Shown here: one piece after another, positions 53,174 to 61,160 of the stretch
Layout of the letters: the number at the start of each line of letters is the position of its first letter
Numbering within the stretch: the stretch's first letter is position 1
Origin: Maricaulis sp036231565
GTDB taxonomy: Bacteria; Pseudomonadota; Alphaproteobacteria; Caulobacterales; Maricaulaceae
Assembly: GCA_036231565.1 (NCBI GenBank)
Contig: JAZAHA010000016.1
Coordinates: 62,001-126,000 of the forward strand
DNA length: 64,000 bases
Direction: 5' to 3'
Notes under the pieces: model-generated
What the model saw: only the letters and a program-made list of their open reading frames with translations
What the model was told of the DNA's origin: nothing
The model's database searches: none
Program-made: the position numbers and the translations under genes

Positions 53174-55315
53174 ATGTCGCTGAACGGAATTCTCGGAAAC
53201 GCGCTGTCAGGCCTGTCGGCCAGCCAGGCCGGTCTGCGCGCCACCTCCAACAATGTCGCCAATGTCAACACGCCCGGCTATGCCCGTACGGAAGCGCTCC
53301 TGCAGGCCCGCAATGTCGGCGGTGTGGCGATGGGCGTGGAAGTCGTCGGCATCCACCGGATCGTCGACCGCCACCTCCAGGTCGCATCCCTGCGGGCGAT
53401 CAGCGATGCCGGCGCGGCCGAGCTGAGCGCCAACATGCTCGACCGCGTACAGGCGCAATTCGGCAAGCTGGACGACGCCGGTTCGCTGTTCTCGCGGATG
53501 AACGCGGCGTTCTCCGGCCTGTCGCAGGCGAGTGTCGACCCGACCCTGGCCGTGGCGCGCCTTTCGGCTGCCTCCGACCTGCAATCCTTCTTCGACGAAG
53601 CCAAGCGCCTGTCCGGCGAAATCCGGAATTACCGTCTGGAGTCGGACTCGAAGATCAATGCCAATGTCACGCGGGCCAACGAGATTATCAAAGAGCTCTA
53701 CGAGCTCAATTCCAGCGTCCAGAGTCTCGCCACGTCCGGCGGTGACACCTCCGGCGCCGAGAACCGCCAGTCCGAACTTCTGGACGAGCTGTCGCAATAC
53801 ATGGACGTGCGCTCGGACTACCAGCCTGACGGCCGGGTCGTGGTGCGCACCGGCGATGGCGTGCTGCTGCTCGACAATTACCCGGCCACGTTGAGCTATG
53901 ACCCTGGCGGCTCGGGCGCCTATGGCATCGACTACGGCAACATCTTCGTCCAGCCGCCCAATGGCGGCACGGCGCAACAGCTGGACAGTCATATCACCAG
54001 CGGCGAGCTGCGCGCGCTGATCGACATGCGGGACAAGGAATTGCCCGCCATGGCCGAAGAGCTGGCAGAGCTGACCTCCGGCGCAGCCGACGCGCTGAAC
54101 GCGGCGCACAACAATGCCACCGCCTATCCGCCGCCGCAGACGCTGAGCGGTCGCAATACGGGCCTGGAAGGTACGGACCTGCACAATTTCACGGGCGCGA
54201 CCACGCTGGCCGTGACCGACAATACCGGCACGCTGGTTCGGCGCGTCGATATCGATTTTGACGCCGGCACGCTGTCGGTCGATGGCGGACCCGCTGCCGC
54301 GATCGGCACGACGGTGGCCAGCCTCACCACGGCGATCGACACGGCGCTGGGCGGTGTCGGCTCGGCCAGTTTTGCCAATGGCCAGCTGACGATTGCCGCA
54401 GATGCGGCGACCAACGGCATTGCCACCCTGCAGGATGACGCCAATCCCAGCGACCGGGGCGGGCGCGGTTTCGCGCACTTCTTCGGTCTTAACGACGTGG
54501 TCCAATCGACAAAGCCGGGCTTTTTCGAAACCGGCATGACCGGTGCCGAACTGCACGGCTTCGCTGGCGGCTCCACGATCAGCTTTGAGGTGAAGACTGC
54601 AGCGGGCGACCGGGTTTCCACGATCGACATCCCGATGGTCGCCGGCCAGAGCTTCAACGATGTCATCACGGCGCTGAACAACACCACGACGGGTGTCGGC
54701 CGCTATGTCACTTTCAGCCTCGACGCCAATGGCGAGCTGACCTCGACGCCGAATGCCGGCTACGAGGCTTTCGACGTCAACCTGACCGGCGACAGCACGT
54801 CGCGGCCGGGTTCGGGCCTCGCCTTCTCGGAAATCTTCGGCGTCGGACTGGAAGCCCGCGCCGGGCGTTCGGAGAGCTTCGAGGTCGATCCGGCGATCCG
54901 CGCTAATGCCTCGCGGCTGGCCCTCGCCCAGCTGGACATCGATGGCGCGACGGTCGTCGGCGATGTCGTCGTGACGGCGGGTGACAATCGCGGCGGTATC
55001 GCGCTGCAGGGCGCCCTGACCAATCCCCGCGCCTTCGATGCGGCCGGTTCGCTGAACCGCACGACGGTGAGCCTGCAGGATTACGCATCCCGCATGGCGG
55101 GTGCGGTCGGCTCGCGCGCCTCGCGTGCCGAGAGTGTCGCCGGATCGGCGGCCGTGCTGCGTGAGACCGCGGCCCAGAAACGTACCGATGTGGAAGGGGT
55201 CAATCTCGACGAGGAACTCGCCGCGATGACGCGCTTCCAGACATCTTACAACGCATCGGCCCGCATGCTGCAGGCCGCCAAGGAAATGACCGATATTCTC
55301 CTGAATATCGTCTAG
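53174..55315 (+). CDS. flgK: Flagellar hook-filament junction protein FlgK
   Basis: A 713-residue first junction protein. N-terminal rod block MSLNGILGNALSGLSASQAG plus NNVANVNTPGYARTE; a long coiled helical region; and C-terminal heptads NLDEELAAMTRFQTSYNASA. FlgK proteins are often about 500-560 residues; the extra length is in the middle (roughly residues 325-560), where two related beta-rich segments occur (FTGATTLAVTDNTGTLVRRV; FAGGSTISFEVKTAAGDRVS). GGGAG precedes the start. It is followed by flgL after 14 bp. Confidence 0.95.
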   Translation: MSLNGILGNALSGLSASQAGLRATSNNVANVNTPGYARTEALLQARNVGGVAMGVEVVGIHRIVDRHLQVASLRAISDAGAAELSANMLDRVQAQFGKLDDAGSLFSRMNAAFSGLSQASVDPTLAVARLSAASDLQSFFDEAKRLSGEIRNYRLESDSKINANVTRANEIIKELYELNSSVQSLATSGGDTSGAENRQSELLDELSQYMDVRSDYQPDGRVVVRTGDGVLLLDNYPATLSYDPGGSGAYGIDYGNIFVQPPNGGTAQQLDSHITSGELRALIDMRDKELPAMAEELAELTSGAADALNAAHNNATAYPPPQTLSGRNTGLEGTDLHNFTGATTLAVTDNTGTLVRRVDIDFDAGTLSVDGGPAAAIGTTVASLTTAIDTALGGVGSASFANGQLTIAADAATNGIATLQDDANPSDRGGRGFAHFFGLNDVVQSTKPGFFETGMTGAELHGFAGGSTISFEVKTAAGDRVSTIDIPMVAGQSFNDVITALNNTTTGVGRYVTFSLDANGELTSTPNAGYEAFDVNLTGDSTSRPGSGLAFSEIFGVGLEARAGRSESFEVDPAIRANASRLALAQLDIDGATVVGDVVVTAGDNRGGIALQGALTNPRAFDAAGSLNRTTVSLQDYASRMAGAVGSRASRAESVAGSAAVLRETAAQKRTDVEGVNLDEELAAMTRFQTSYNASARMLQAAKEMTDILLNIV

Positions 55316-55329
55316 GAGGTTTTGAACCC

Positions 55330-56244
55330 ATGACGCGCATTTCCACCTATGCCGCCAACCAGTCGGCGCTGATGGACCTGATGAAGGCCCAGAAGCAGAT
55401 GTTCGAGGCGCAGCAGCAGCTGACGACCGGCAAGCTGGTTCATGATCTCAAGGGCGTCGGATACCAGGCCGAGATGCTGTCGGCTGCCCGCGCTGCGGAG
55501 ACCCAGGCCAAGAGTTATGAGGAAGCTGCGACGCGTACCGAAACCCGGCTGGCCGCCCAGGACACGGCGCTGGAGCATATTGCCGACGCAGCCAACAGCC
55601 TGCGCCTTGCGATCACCACCAAGGAAGGCGACTACATCATGCAGCAGACGCGCGAGGCCTTCTACGAGGTCACCAATGCGCTCAATACGCAGCATGCCGG
55701 CACCTACCTGTTCAGCGGCACGCGCACCGATGTGCCGTCGGTGGGGATTTCGGACCTGTCGGACCTTGTGCCCATGGCCAATGCCGACGAGGCCTTCCAG
55801 AACAATGACCGCAAGCCGCAGGTCCAGCTCGACCAGAACTACGCGATCGAGGTTGGCATGCTGGCCAGCGATGTCGGCGGCGATGTGATGGCGTCCTTCA
55901 AGCGGATCGCCGATTTCGACGCCGGCCCGAACGGTCCCTTCGCCAGCCCGCTTTCCGCGGCGCAGGAAGCCTTCCTGCAGACCGAGATCCAGAATGTCGT
56001 GTCTGCACTGGACAATCTGCATGCCCGCGTCGGCGAGAACGGCACGCGGCAGGCGCATGTGGAAAACCTGAAGACCAATCATGTCGAGCGCCAGGACTTC
56101 ATCAAGCTGATGATTTCCGACATCGAGGACGCCGACATGGCCGAGGCCGCGACCCGCTTCCAGCAGGCCCAGACGGCCGTGCAGGTCTCCGCGGCGACCT
56201 TCTCCTCGCTGAACCAGGTTTCGCTGCTGAACTATCTGCGGTAA
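55330..56244 (+). CDS. flgL: Flagellar hook-filament junction protein FlgL
   Basis: A 304-residue second junction protein. N-terminal flagellin-like heptads (MTRISTYAANQSALMDLMKA, LTTGKLVHDLKGVGYQAEML) and C-terminal helices (DADMAEAATRFQQAQTAVQV, SAATFSSLNQVSLLNYLR) are typical of FlgL; the surface loops are short. AGGAGG overlaps the flgK stop codon and stands 10 nt before the start. Last gene of the flgK-flgL unit; no terminator is visible before mnmA. In Caulobacter the equivalent gene is flaN. Confidence 0.94.
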   Translation: MTRISTYAANQSALMDLMKAQKQMFEAQQQLTTGKLVHDLKGVGYQAEMLSAARAAETQAKSYEEAATRTETRLAAQDTALEHIADAANSLRLAITTKEGDYIMQQTREAFYEVTNALNTQHAGTYLFSGTRTDVPSVGISDLSDLVPMANADEAFQNNDRKPQVQLDQNYAIEVGMLASDVGGDVMASFKRIADFDAGPNGPFASPLSAAQEAFLQTEIQNVVSALDNLHARVGENGTRQAHVENLKTNHVERQDFIKLMISDIEDADMAEAATRFQQAQTAVQVSAATFSSLNQVSLLNYLR

Positions 56245-56301
56245 ACAGCGCGCCATCGATAACCGTTTGCTCCGGGCCTTGACCCCGTTGGAGGCGCAAG
56301 A

Positions 56302-57519
56302 ATGACCACGCTGGTTTCCGGCGACGCCCTGGCGCGCGCCGATGCACTGCTTTCTGAATTCAACCTGTCCGGCGATCCGCTGGGGCTGGGCGGCAATCCG
56401 GCAGACCATCGCGTTGTGGTGGCCATGTCCGGCGGCGTCGACAGTTCCGTCACGGCGGCCGTGCTGCACCGCGCCGGCTATGACGTCGTCGGCGTGACGC
56501 TGCAGCTTTATGATCATGGCGCCGCGATCCAGAAGAAGGGCGCCTGCTGTGCCGGTCAGGACATCTACGACGCCAAGCGCGTCGCCGAGGCCTGCGGCTT
56601 TCCGCATTATGTGCTCGACTATGAAAGCCGGTTCCGCGAGGCGGTGATCGAGGAGTTCGCCGACACCTATCTGGCCGGCTACACGCCCATTCCCTGCGTG
56701 CGCTGCAACCAGACGGTCAAGTTTGCCGATCTTCTGGACACGGCGCGCCAGCTGGGTGCGGCCTGCATGGCGACCGGGCATTACATCCAGCGCGTGGCCG
56801 GCCCGAACGGGCCGGAGCTGCGCCGGGCCGCCGATGCCGGCAAGGACCAGTCCTACTTCCTGTTCGCGACCACGCATGAGCAGCTGGACTTCCTGCGCTT
56901 CCCGCTGGGTCATCTCAACAAGGACCAGACGCGCCGGCTGGCCGAGGCTTTCGGCCTCGTCGTCGCCGACAAGCCGGACAGCCAGGATATCTGTTTTGTC
57001 CCCCAGGGCCGCTATGTCGACATTGTCGAGAAAGTGCGTCCCGGCGCCTCGCGTCCGGGCGAGATCGTGCATGTCGACGGCCGGGTGCTGGGCAATCATG
57101 ACGGGGTGATCCGCTATACGGTCGGCCAGCGCCGCGGGCTGAACATCGCCCTGGGCGATCCGCTTTATGTCGTGCGCCTCGATGCTGAAACGGCGCAGGT
57201 GATTGTCGGCCCGCGCGAGGCGCTGGAAGTCGACACGATCGGCCTGAAGGAGATCAACTGGCTGGGCGATGACGCCCTGTCAGACGGTGCCCCCGTACGC
57301 GTGAAGGTGCGCTCGACGCGGCCGCCCGTGCCGGCCGCCCTGGCGGTCGATGGCGACAGCGTCAGCGTCGTCCTCGCCAAGGGCGAGGAAGGTGTGGCGC
57401 CGGGCCAGGCCTGCGTCTTCTATTCCAGCGATGACGAGGACCGCGTGCTGGGCGGAGGCTGGATCGCGTCGACGAGCGGGCGCGGCAATTCGGGTACGGG
57501 TGTGCGGCTGATCGGGTGA
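56302..57519 (+). CDS. mnmA: tRNA 2-thiouridylase MnmA
   Basis: A 405-residue ATP-dependent sulfurtransferase that makes 2-thiouridine at position 34 of Lys, Glu and Gln tRNAs. The PP-loop is VVAMSGGVDSSVTAAVL; the catalytic cysteines are in YTPIPCVRCNQTVKFADLLD and DSQDICFVPQGRYVD; and the C-terminal barrel (GLNIALGDPLYVVRLDAETA) is present. GGAGG stands 7 nt before the ATG. Slightly longer than average because of a 30-residue N-terminal extension. Housekeeping gene, probably with its own promoter. Confidence 0.95.
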   Translation: MTTLVSGDALARADALLSEFNLSGDPLGLGGNPADHRVVVAMSGGVDSSVTAAVLHRAGYDVVGVTLQLYDHGAAIQKKGACCAGQDIYDAKRVAEACGFPHYVLDYESRFREAVIEEFADTYLAGYTPIPCVRCNQTVKFADLLDTARQLGAACMATGHYIQRVAGPNGPELRRAADAGKDQSYFLFATTHEQLDFLRFPLGHLNKDQTRRLAEAFGLVVADKPDSQDICFVPQGRYVDIVEKVRPGASRPGEIVHVDGRVLGNHDGVIRYTVGQRRGLNIALGDPLYVVRLDAETAQVIVGPREALEVDTIGLKEINWLGDDALSDGAPVRVKVRSTRPPVPAALAVDGDSVSVVLAKGEEGVAPGQACVFYSSDDEDRVLGGGWIASTSGRGNSGTGVRLIG

Positions 57520-57570
57520 GGGGGCGCGCATTTTGCGCAGATCCAGCCTTTGATCTCTTGCCGGGATTCC

Positions 57571-57651
57571 GCCTCAGTCCTTCAATCCGGTCAAGGGCGC
57601 CTCTGGCGCCGCGTCGCGGTTTCACCCTTGACCGGATTGAAGGACTGAGGC
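57571..57651. repeat. Perfect 27-bp-arm inverted repeat downstream of mnmA
   Basis: Arm 57571-57597 begins GCCTCAGTCCTTCAATCC and ends TCAAGGG; arm 57625-57651 is its exact reverse complement. The 27-nt loop (57598-57624) holds GGCGCC. No T-run flanks it and no ORF is inside. This is much longer than an ordinary terminator stem and resembles a palindromic mobile or REP-type element. Confidence 0.75.
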
Positions 57652-57730
57652 CCGCTGGCTGACAAGAGCTCAATGGTGGGGTGTGTTGCACATATCTCTG
57701 ACGGGATCGGCCTCACACTGGCTTGCCGGT

Positions 57731-57773
57731 GCGGAACAAAAGGGGGGCGTTCCGCGCCGAAGCGTGCTAGAAT
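57731..57773 (+). promoter_or_regulatory. Promoter and operator-like dyad before the toxin-antitoxin pair
   Basis: GCGGAAC (57731-57737) and GTTCCGC (57749-57755) form an inverted repeat with an 11-nt spacer, just before a TAGAAT -10-like hexamer (57768-57773). AAGGAGGT at 57783-57790 is a strong RBS. Position fits autoregulation by the antitoxin. Confidence 0.5.
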
Positions 57774-57795
57774 TACAACCTCAAGGAGGTGTTCC

Positions 57796-58041
57796 ATGTC
57801 CATTTCGCTCGACAAGCGCTGGCAGATCTTCGTCAAAGAGCAGGTCGAACAGGGCCGCTACAAGACCGAAGCCGAGGTGATCGAGGACGGGTTGCGGCTG
57901 GTCGAGGAGCGCGAGGCGCGGCTGGCGGAGTTGCGGGACAAACTCAACGCATCGATCGAGCGAGGCGGCAGTCACACGATCGAGGATGTCGAGGCGCATC
58001 TCGACGCCGTAGCGGAACGCATGAAGGCCGAAGGCTTCTGA
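57796..58041 (+). CDS. parD: ParD-family antitoxin
   Basis: An 81-residue antitoxin. The N-terminal ribbon-helix-helix part reads MSISLDKRWQIFVKEQVEQG, then RYKTEAEVIEDGLRLVEERE, a ParD pattern. The C-terminal tail (KLNASIERGGSHTIEDVEAH, DAVAERMKAEGF) is the toxin-binding segment. The start at 57796 follows AAGGAGGT with 5-nt spacing; the frame is open further upstream without homology. The toxin gene begins one base after its stop codon. Confidence 0.88.
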   Translation: MSISLDKRWQIFVKEQVEQGRYKTEAEVIEDGLRLVEEREARLAELRDKLNASIERGGSHTIEDVEAHLDAVAERMKAEGF

Positions 58042-58042
58042 G

Positions 58043-58357
58043 GTGTTTCGCCTGGAGCTGCTTTCCGGCGCGATTGACGATCTCGAAGCTATCCAGAACT
58101 ACATCACCCGTCGCAGTGGCGATCAGGTTACCGGCCGACGGCATGTGCGAAACCTGACGCAGCGATGCCGGGAACTGGCGGCTCAGCCCTTCCAGCTGGG
58201 ACAGCTGCGACCGGAACTCGGGAGCGAATTGCGCAGCATCCCGTTCGGCAATTACGTGATCTTCTTCCGGTACAGGGACGATGTGCTGCAAGTCATCAAT
58301 GTTCTGGAAGGGCACCGCGATCTGGATCGCGCGGTGGGTGCGGACGATGATGCCTGA
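58043..58357 (+). CDS. parE: ParE-family toxin
   Basis: A 104-residue RelE/ParE-superfamily toxin; family members often inhibit DNA gyrase. Typical blocks are ELLSGAIDDLEAIQNYITRR at the start and ELRSIPFGNYVIFFRYRDDV, then LQVINVLEGHRDLD near the end. The conserved Arg and Tyr/Phe positions of ParE are present. The start codon is GTG, just after the antitoxin stop, so translation is coupled. Both genes look intact, so the module is probably functional. 'parE' here means the toxin, not topoisomerase IV. Confidence 0.87.
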   Translation: MFRLELLSGAIDDLEAIQNYITRRSGDQVTGRRHVRNLTQRCRELAAQPFQLGQLRPELGSELRSIPFGNYVIFFRYRDDVLQVINVLEGHRDLDRAVGADDDA

Positions 58358-58445
58358 AGACGATGATGCCTGAAATCCACTTCCGGTCGGCAGATGTTCC
58401 GCCGGCAAGTGAAACCTCGGCAAGAGAACCATGAATGGCTGCGTC

Positions 58446-58949
58446 TCACCCGGCCGCCACGGCTTTCCACAAAACCACCGTACCCCAATGGATCATGACG
58501 GCGGGCCAGACCGAGCCGCTGCGGCGCCAGGCCAAAGTACACACCAGTCCCAGCAGCGCCACGATCGCCAGGAAGGCGGGCTCCAGAAACGCCGGCTGGG
58601 CCATCGGCAGGCCGAGCCAGACTTGTACGGGGTGCCAGAGCACGAAGGCGGCCAGGGCGAGGGCGGCTCTCAGCCAGCCGGTCCGGCCGCCGAGCAGGAC
58701 CCGGAAAACCATCTCTTCGGCGAGCGCGGGGACCAGGATTGCAGCTGCCGCAATGGCGATGAATGGCCGCCATTCATCGGTCAGGGAAAACTTGAACAGT
58801 GATTCATGTTGCCCCAAATAGGCAGCGATGAGCGCGAAAACGGCAAACAGCAGAAGGGATTGTCCCCAATCGGACAATCGCGGCCAGGTCCGGACCGCCG
58901 ATGTTGCATCTGCGAAAATGCTTGACGCTGTGCCGCATCTTTCGATCAT
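58446..58949 (-). CDS. CPBP-family intramembrane protease
   Basis: A 167-residue membrane protein of the CAAX/ABI type. Transmembrane segments are SLLLFAVFALIAAYLG, FIAIAAAAILVPALAEEMVF and others. The catalytic-site motifs are the glutamates of AEEMVFR, the histidine of FVLWHPVQVWLG and the histidine of VMIHWGTVVLW. It is shorter than many family members (200-250 residues). Its target is unknown; relatives process prenylated proteins, bacteriocins or other peptides. It is a single minus-strand gene between ParE and a thiolase. Confidence 0.8.
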   Translation of the reverse strand: MIERCGTASSIFADATSAVRTWPRLSDWGQSLLLFAVFALIAAYLGQHESLFKFSLTDEWRPFIAIAAAAILVPALAEEMVFRVLLGGRTGWLRAALALAAFVLWHPVQVWLGLPMAQPAFLEPAFLAIVALLGLVCTLAWRRSGSVWPAVMIHWGTVVLWKAVAAG

Positions 58950-58993
58950 GCGCGCCAGACTAGAGACGAAACCAACCCCTGAGGAGACACGAA

Positions 58994-60184
58994 ATGAGTG
59001 CTAGCGACGATCCCATTGTCATCGTCGGCATGGCCCGCACCCCGATGGGCGGCCTGCTGGGTGAGCTGGCGCCGCTTTCGGCCAACGAACTCGGTGCGAT
59101 TGCCGTCAAGGCGGCGATGGAAGAGGCCGGTCTCGCCGGCGACGATGTCGACCAGATCCTGATGGGCAATGTGCTGATGGCCGGCCAGGGCCAGGCGCCG
59201 GGCCGCCAGGCCGCGATCAAGGCCGGCCTGCCCAAATCCGTCGAGGCGACCACGCTGAACAAGATGTGCGGTTCGGGCATGCAGGCGGCGATCATGGGCC
59301 GTGCAGCGATTGCCTCGGGCGATGCCGAGATCATCATCGCCGGCGGCATGGAGTCGATGACCAATGCCCCGCACATGCTGCCCACGCATCGTGGCGGCTT
59401 CAAATACGGCCATGACACGATCAAGGACCACATGGCCCAGGACGGTCTCGAGGACGCCTACGAGAAGAAGCCGATGGGCGTCTATGCCGACATGATCGCG
59501 GAAGAACACCAGTTCACCCGCGAACAGCAGGATGCCTACGCCCTGGAAACCCTGGCCCGTGCCCAGCGTGCGACCAAGGAGGGCGATTTCAAGCGCGAGA
59601 TCGCGCCGGTGACGATCCAGACCCGCAAGGGCGATGTGACGGTCGATACCGACGAGCTGCCGCGCAAGGCGATGCCGGAGAAAATCCCGTCCCTGCGTCC
59701 GGCCTTCTCCAAGGACGGTACGGTCACCGCAGCCAATGCGTCCGCCATCTCCGATGGTGCCGCAGCGCTGGTGATGATGCGCCAGTCTGAAGCCGAACGC
59801 CGCGGTATCAAGCCGATCGCCCGCATCGTGGCCACGGCGGCCCATGCCCACGAGCCGGCCTATTTCACCACCGCGCCGGTGCCTGCCATGCGCAAGGTCG
59901 TCGAGCGGGCCGGCTGGCAGGTCGAGGATGTCGATCTGTGGGAGATCAACGAGGCTTTTGCCGTCGTGCCGATGATCGCGATGAAGGAGCTGGGCATTTC
60001 CCACGACATCATCAACGTCAATGGCGGCGCCTGCGCCCTGGGTCACCCGATCGGCGCCTCGGGTGCCCGCATCATGGTGACGCTGCTGGCGGCGCTGGAA
60101 AAGGCCGGCAAGACCAAGGGCGTTGCCTCGCTGTGCATCGGCGGCGGTGAAGCCACCGCCGTGGCCGTCGAGCGCATGGTGTAA
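58994..60184 (+). CDS. Acetyl-CoA acyltransferase (thiolase)
   Basis: A 396-residue thiolase that joins or splits acyl-CoA units. The nucleophilic cysteine is Cys92 in LNKMCGSGMQAAIMG; the other active-site parts are the NEAFAV block, GACALGHPIGASGARIMV (histidine) and CIGGGEATAVAVE (second cysteine). Full length for the family. It may act in acetoacetyl-CoA formation or in beta-oxidation and branched-chain amino acid breakdown; the bkd genes 1 kb away favour the latter, but this is inference. GAGGAGAC precedes the start, and a terminator follows the stop. Confidence 0.93.
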   Translation: MSASDDPIVIVGMARTPMGGLLGELAPLSANELGAIAVKAAMEEAGLAGDDVDQILMGNVLMAGQGQAPGRQAAIKAGLPKSVEATTLNKMCGSGMQAAIMGRAAIASGDAEIIIAGGMESMTNAPHMLPTHRGGFKYGHDTIKDHMAQDGLEDAYEKKPMGVYADMIAEEHQFTREQQDAYALETLARAQRATKEGDFKREIAPVTIQTRKGDVTVDTDELPRKAMPEKIPSLRPAFSKDGTVTAANASAISDGAAALVMMRQSEAERRGIKPIARIVATAAHAHEPAYFTTAPVPAMRKVVERAGWQVEDVDLWEINEAFAVVPMIAMKELGISHDIINVNGGACALGHPIGASGARIMVTLLAALEKAGKTKGVASLCIGGGEATAVAVERMV

Positions 60185-60208
60185 GCGTCGCGCCGGAGCG
60201 GAATGAAG

Positions 60209-60240
60209 AAGGGCGCGGCCGGCTGGCTGCGCCCTTTTCT
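60209..60240 (+). terminator. Rho-independent terminator after the thiolase
   Basis: AAGGGCGC / GCGCCCTT arms with a GC-rich loop, followed by TTTCTTTT, 24 nt after the stop codon. Confidence 0.82.
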
Positions 60241-60252
60241 TTTGGCGGCGGG

Positions 60253-60492
60253 TCAGCCCTGAAGCGCGGCGCGGACCGATACCGCGCGTGTGCCACGGCT
60301 GGTCTCTTCCTGAGGCGGTGTGAAGTCGCAGATGGATGTGCTGCGGTCCCAGCGGCCGCCCGCATCGAGACAGGCATCGATCTCCAGATTGCCGGAGAGG
60401 TCGAACCGCACAACGATCACGATGACGAGCGTGACGAGGATCGCGGCGCCCCACAGGAGCGGCCCCGTCATGCTGCGCTGGCGAAGGGCCAC
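60253..60492 (-). CDS. Small single-helix membrane protein, unknown function
   Basis: A 79-residue protein with one N-terminal transmembrane helix (LLWGAAILVTLVIVIVVRF) and an exported-looking tail with two cysteines in the pattern CLDAGGRWDRSTSIC, probably a disulfide pair in the periplasm. This CxxxGGRW...C pattern recurs in small alphaproteobacterial proteins of unknown role. The GTG at 60492 directly follows the Lrp gene's stop codon and has GAGG as RBS, so it is translated with the regulator. An in-frame ATG at 60471 is possible. Confidence 0.65.
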   Translation of the reverse strand: MALRQRSMTGPLLWGAAILVTLVIVIVVRFDLSGNLEIDACLDAGGRWDRSTSICDFTPPQEETSRGTRAVSVRAALQG

Positions 60493-60972
60493 CTAGTCCT
60501 CGATATGGTTGAGGGGCAGGCCGCGGCCTTCCTTCACATTGCGGATCTGCACGGAGGTGCGGAAATCGCCGACCACGTCGAGCGGGATCATCTTCTCGTA
60601 CATGAAGTCGTTATAGCTATCGATGTCCGGCGTCACGACCTTGAGCAGGTAATCATAGGGGCCGGTCATGGTGGCGGCCTCGGTGACTTCCTTGAAGGAC
60701 TGGATGGCGCTTTCGAACTTTTCGTAATTCGCCTTGCGGGCCGGCTGGATCTTCACTTCCAGATAGGCGGTGAACATCAGGCCGATGGCGCGTCGGTCGA
60801 GCTGGACCGAGCGGCGCTTGATGATGCCCTCGGTTTCCAGCCGCCGGATCCGGCGCCAGCAGGGCGAGGGTGTCAGGCCGACGATTTCGGCGATGTCGGC
60901 GACCGAGCGGCCGGCATCTTCCTGCAGGGCTTCCAGAATGCGGACATCAATCGTGTCTAGAGTGGCGGTCAT
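60493..60972 (-). CDS. Lrp/AsnC-family regulator, BkdR type
   Basis: A 159-residue regulator with an N-terminal HTH (LDTIDVRILEALQEDAGRSV; IAEIVGLTPSPCWRRIRRLE) and a C-terminal RAM effector domain (YLEVKIQPARKANYEKFESA, TGPYDYLLKVVTPDIDSYN). It is divergent from the branched-chain 2-oxoacid dehydrogenase genes, the same arrangement as BkdR in Pseudomonas, which activates bkd in response to branched-chain amino acids. The gene symbol is left blank because Lrp-family specificity cannot be confirmed by reading. Confidence 0.9.
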   Translation of the reverse strand: MTATLDTIDVRILEALQEDAGRSVADIAEIVGLTPSPCWRRIRRLETEGIIKRRSVQLDRRAIGLMFTAYLEVKIQPARKANYEKFESAIQSFKEVTEAATMTGPYDYLLKVVTPDIDSYNDFMYEKMIPLDVVGDFRTSVQIRNVKEGRGLPLNHIED

Positions 60973-61160
60973 TATTTCCTCAAACCATGGATTTCTGCGA
61001 AATTAATCCAATATATTGCACTTGCGAACCCCGAAATGGCGCCGCATTCCAACGGTAGACAAGACCTGTCCATCCGCGTTAGACGCCGTGTCGCGCTCGC
61101 GAGCCAGTATATCGCGGCGATTGCCGGGGCCCAGACGCCCCATCAGTTCAGCGAGAGCCC
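60973..61160. promoter_or_regulatory. Divergent control region of the Lrp gene and bkd operon
   Basis: A 188-bp gap with an AT-rich island (about 60985-61025, GAAATTAATCCAATATATTG) close to the regulator start, the usual kind of target for Lrp proteins. No exact operator can be assigned. The bkd start at 61161 has only a weak RBS (GAGAG). Confidence 0.4.

Noticed and set aside
53018..53183. A short plus-strand frame (MRKGQIIAMGYEMAAW...) before flgK
   Set aside because: It runs out of frame into flgK, becomes Arg/Gly-rich, and has no clear RBS; more likely leader sequence of flgK.
55312..57099. A 595-codon minus-strand frame across flgL and mnmA
   Set aside because: Spans two well-identified plus-strand genes, with shadow-type composition.
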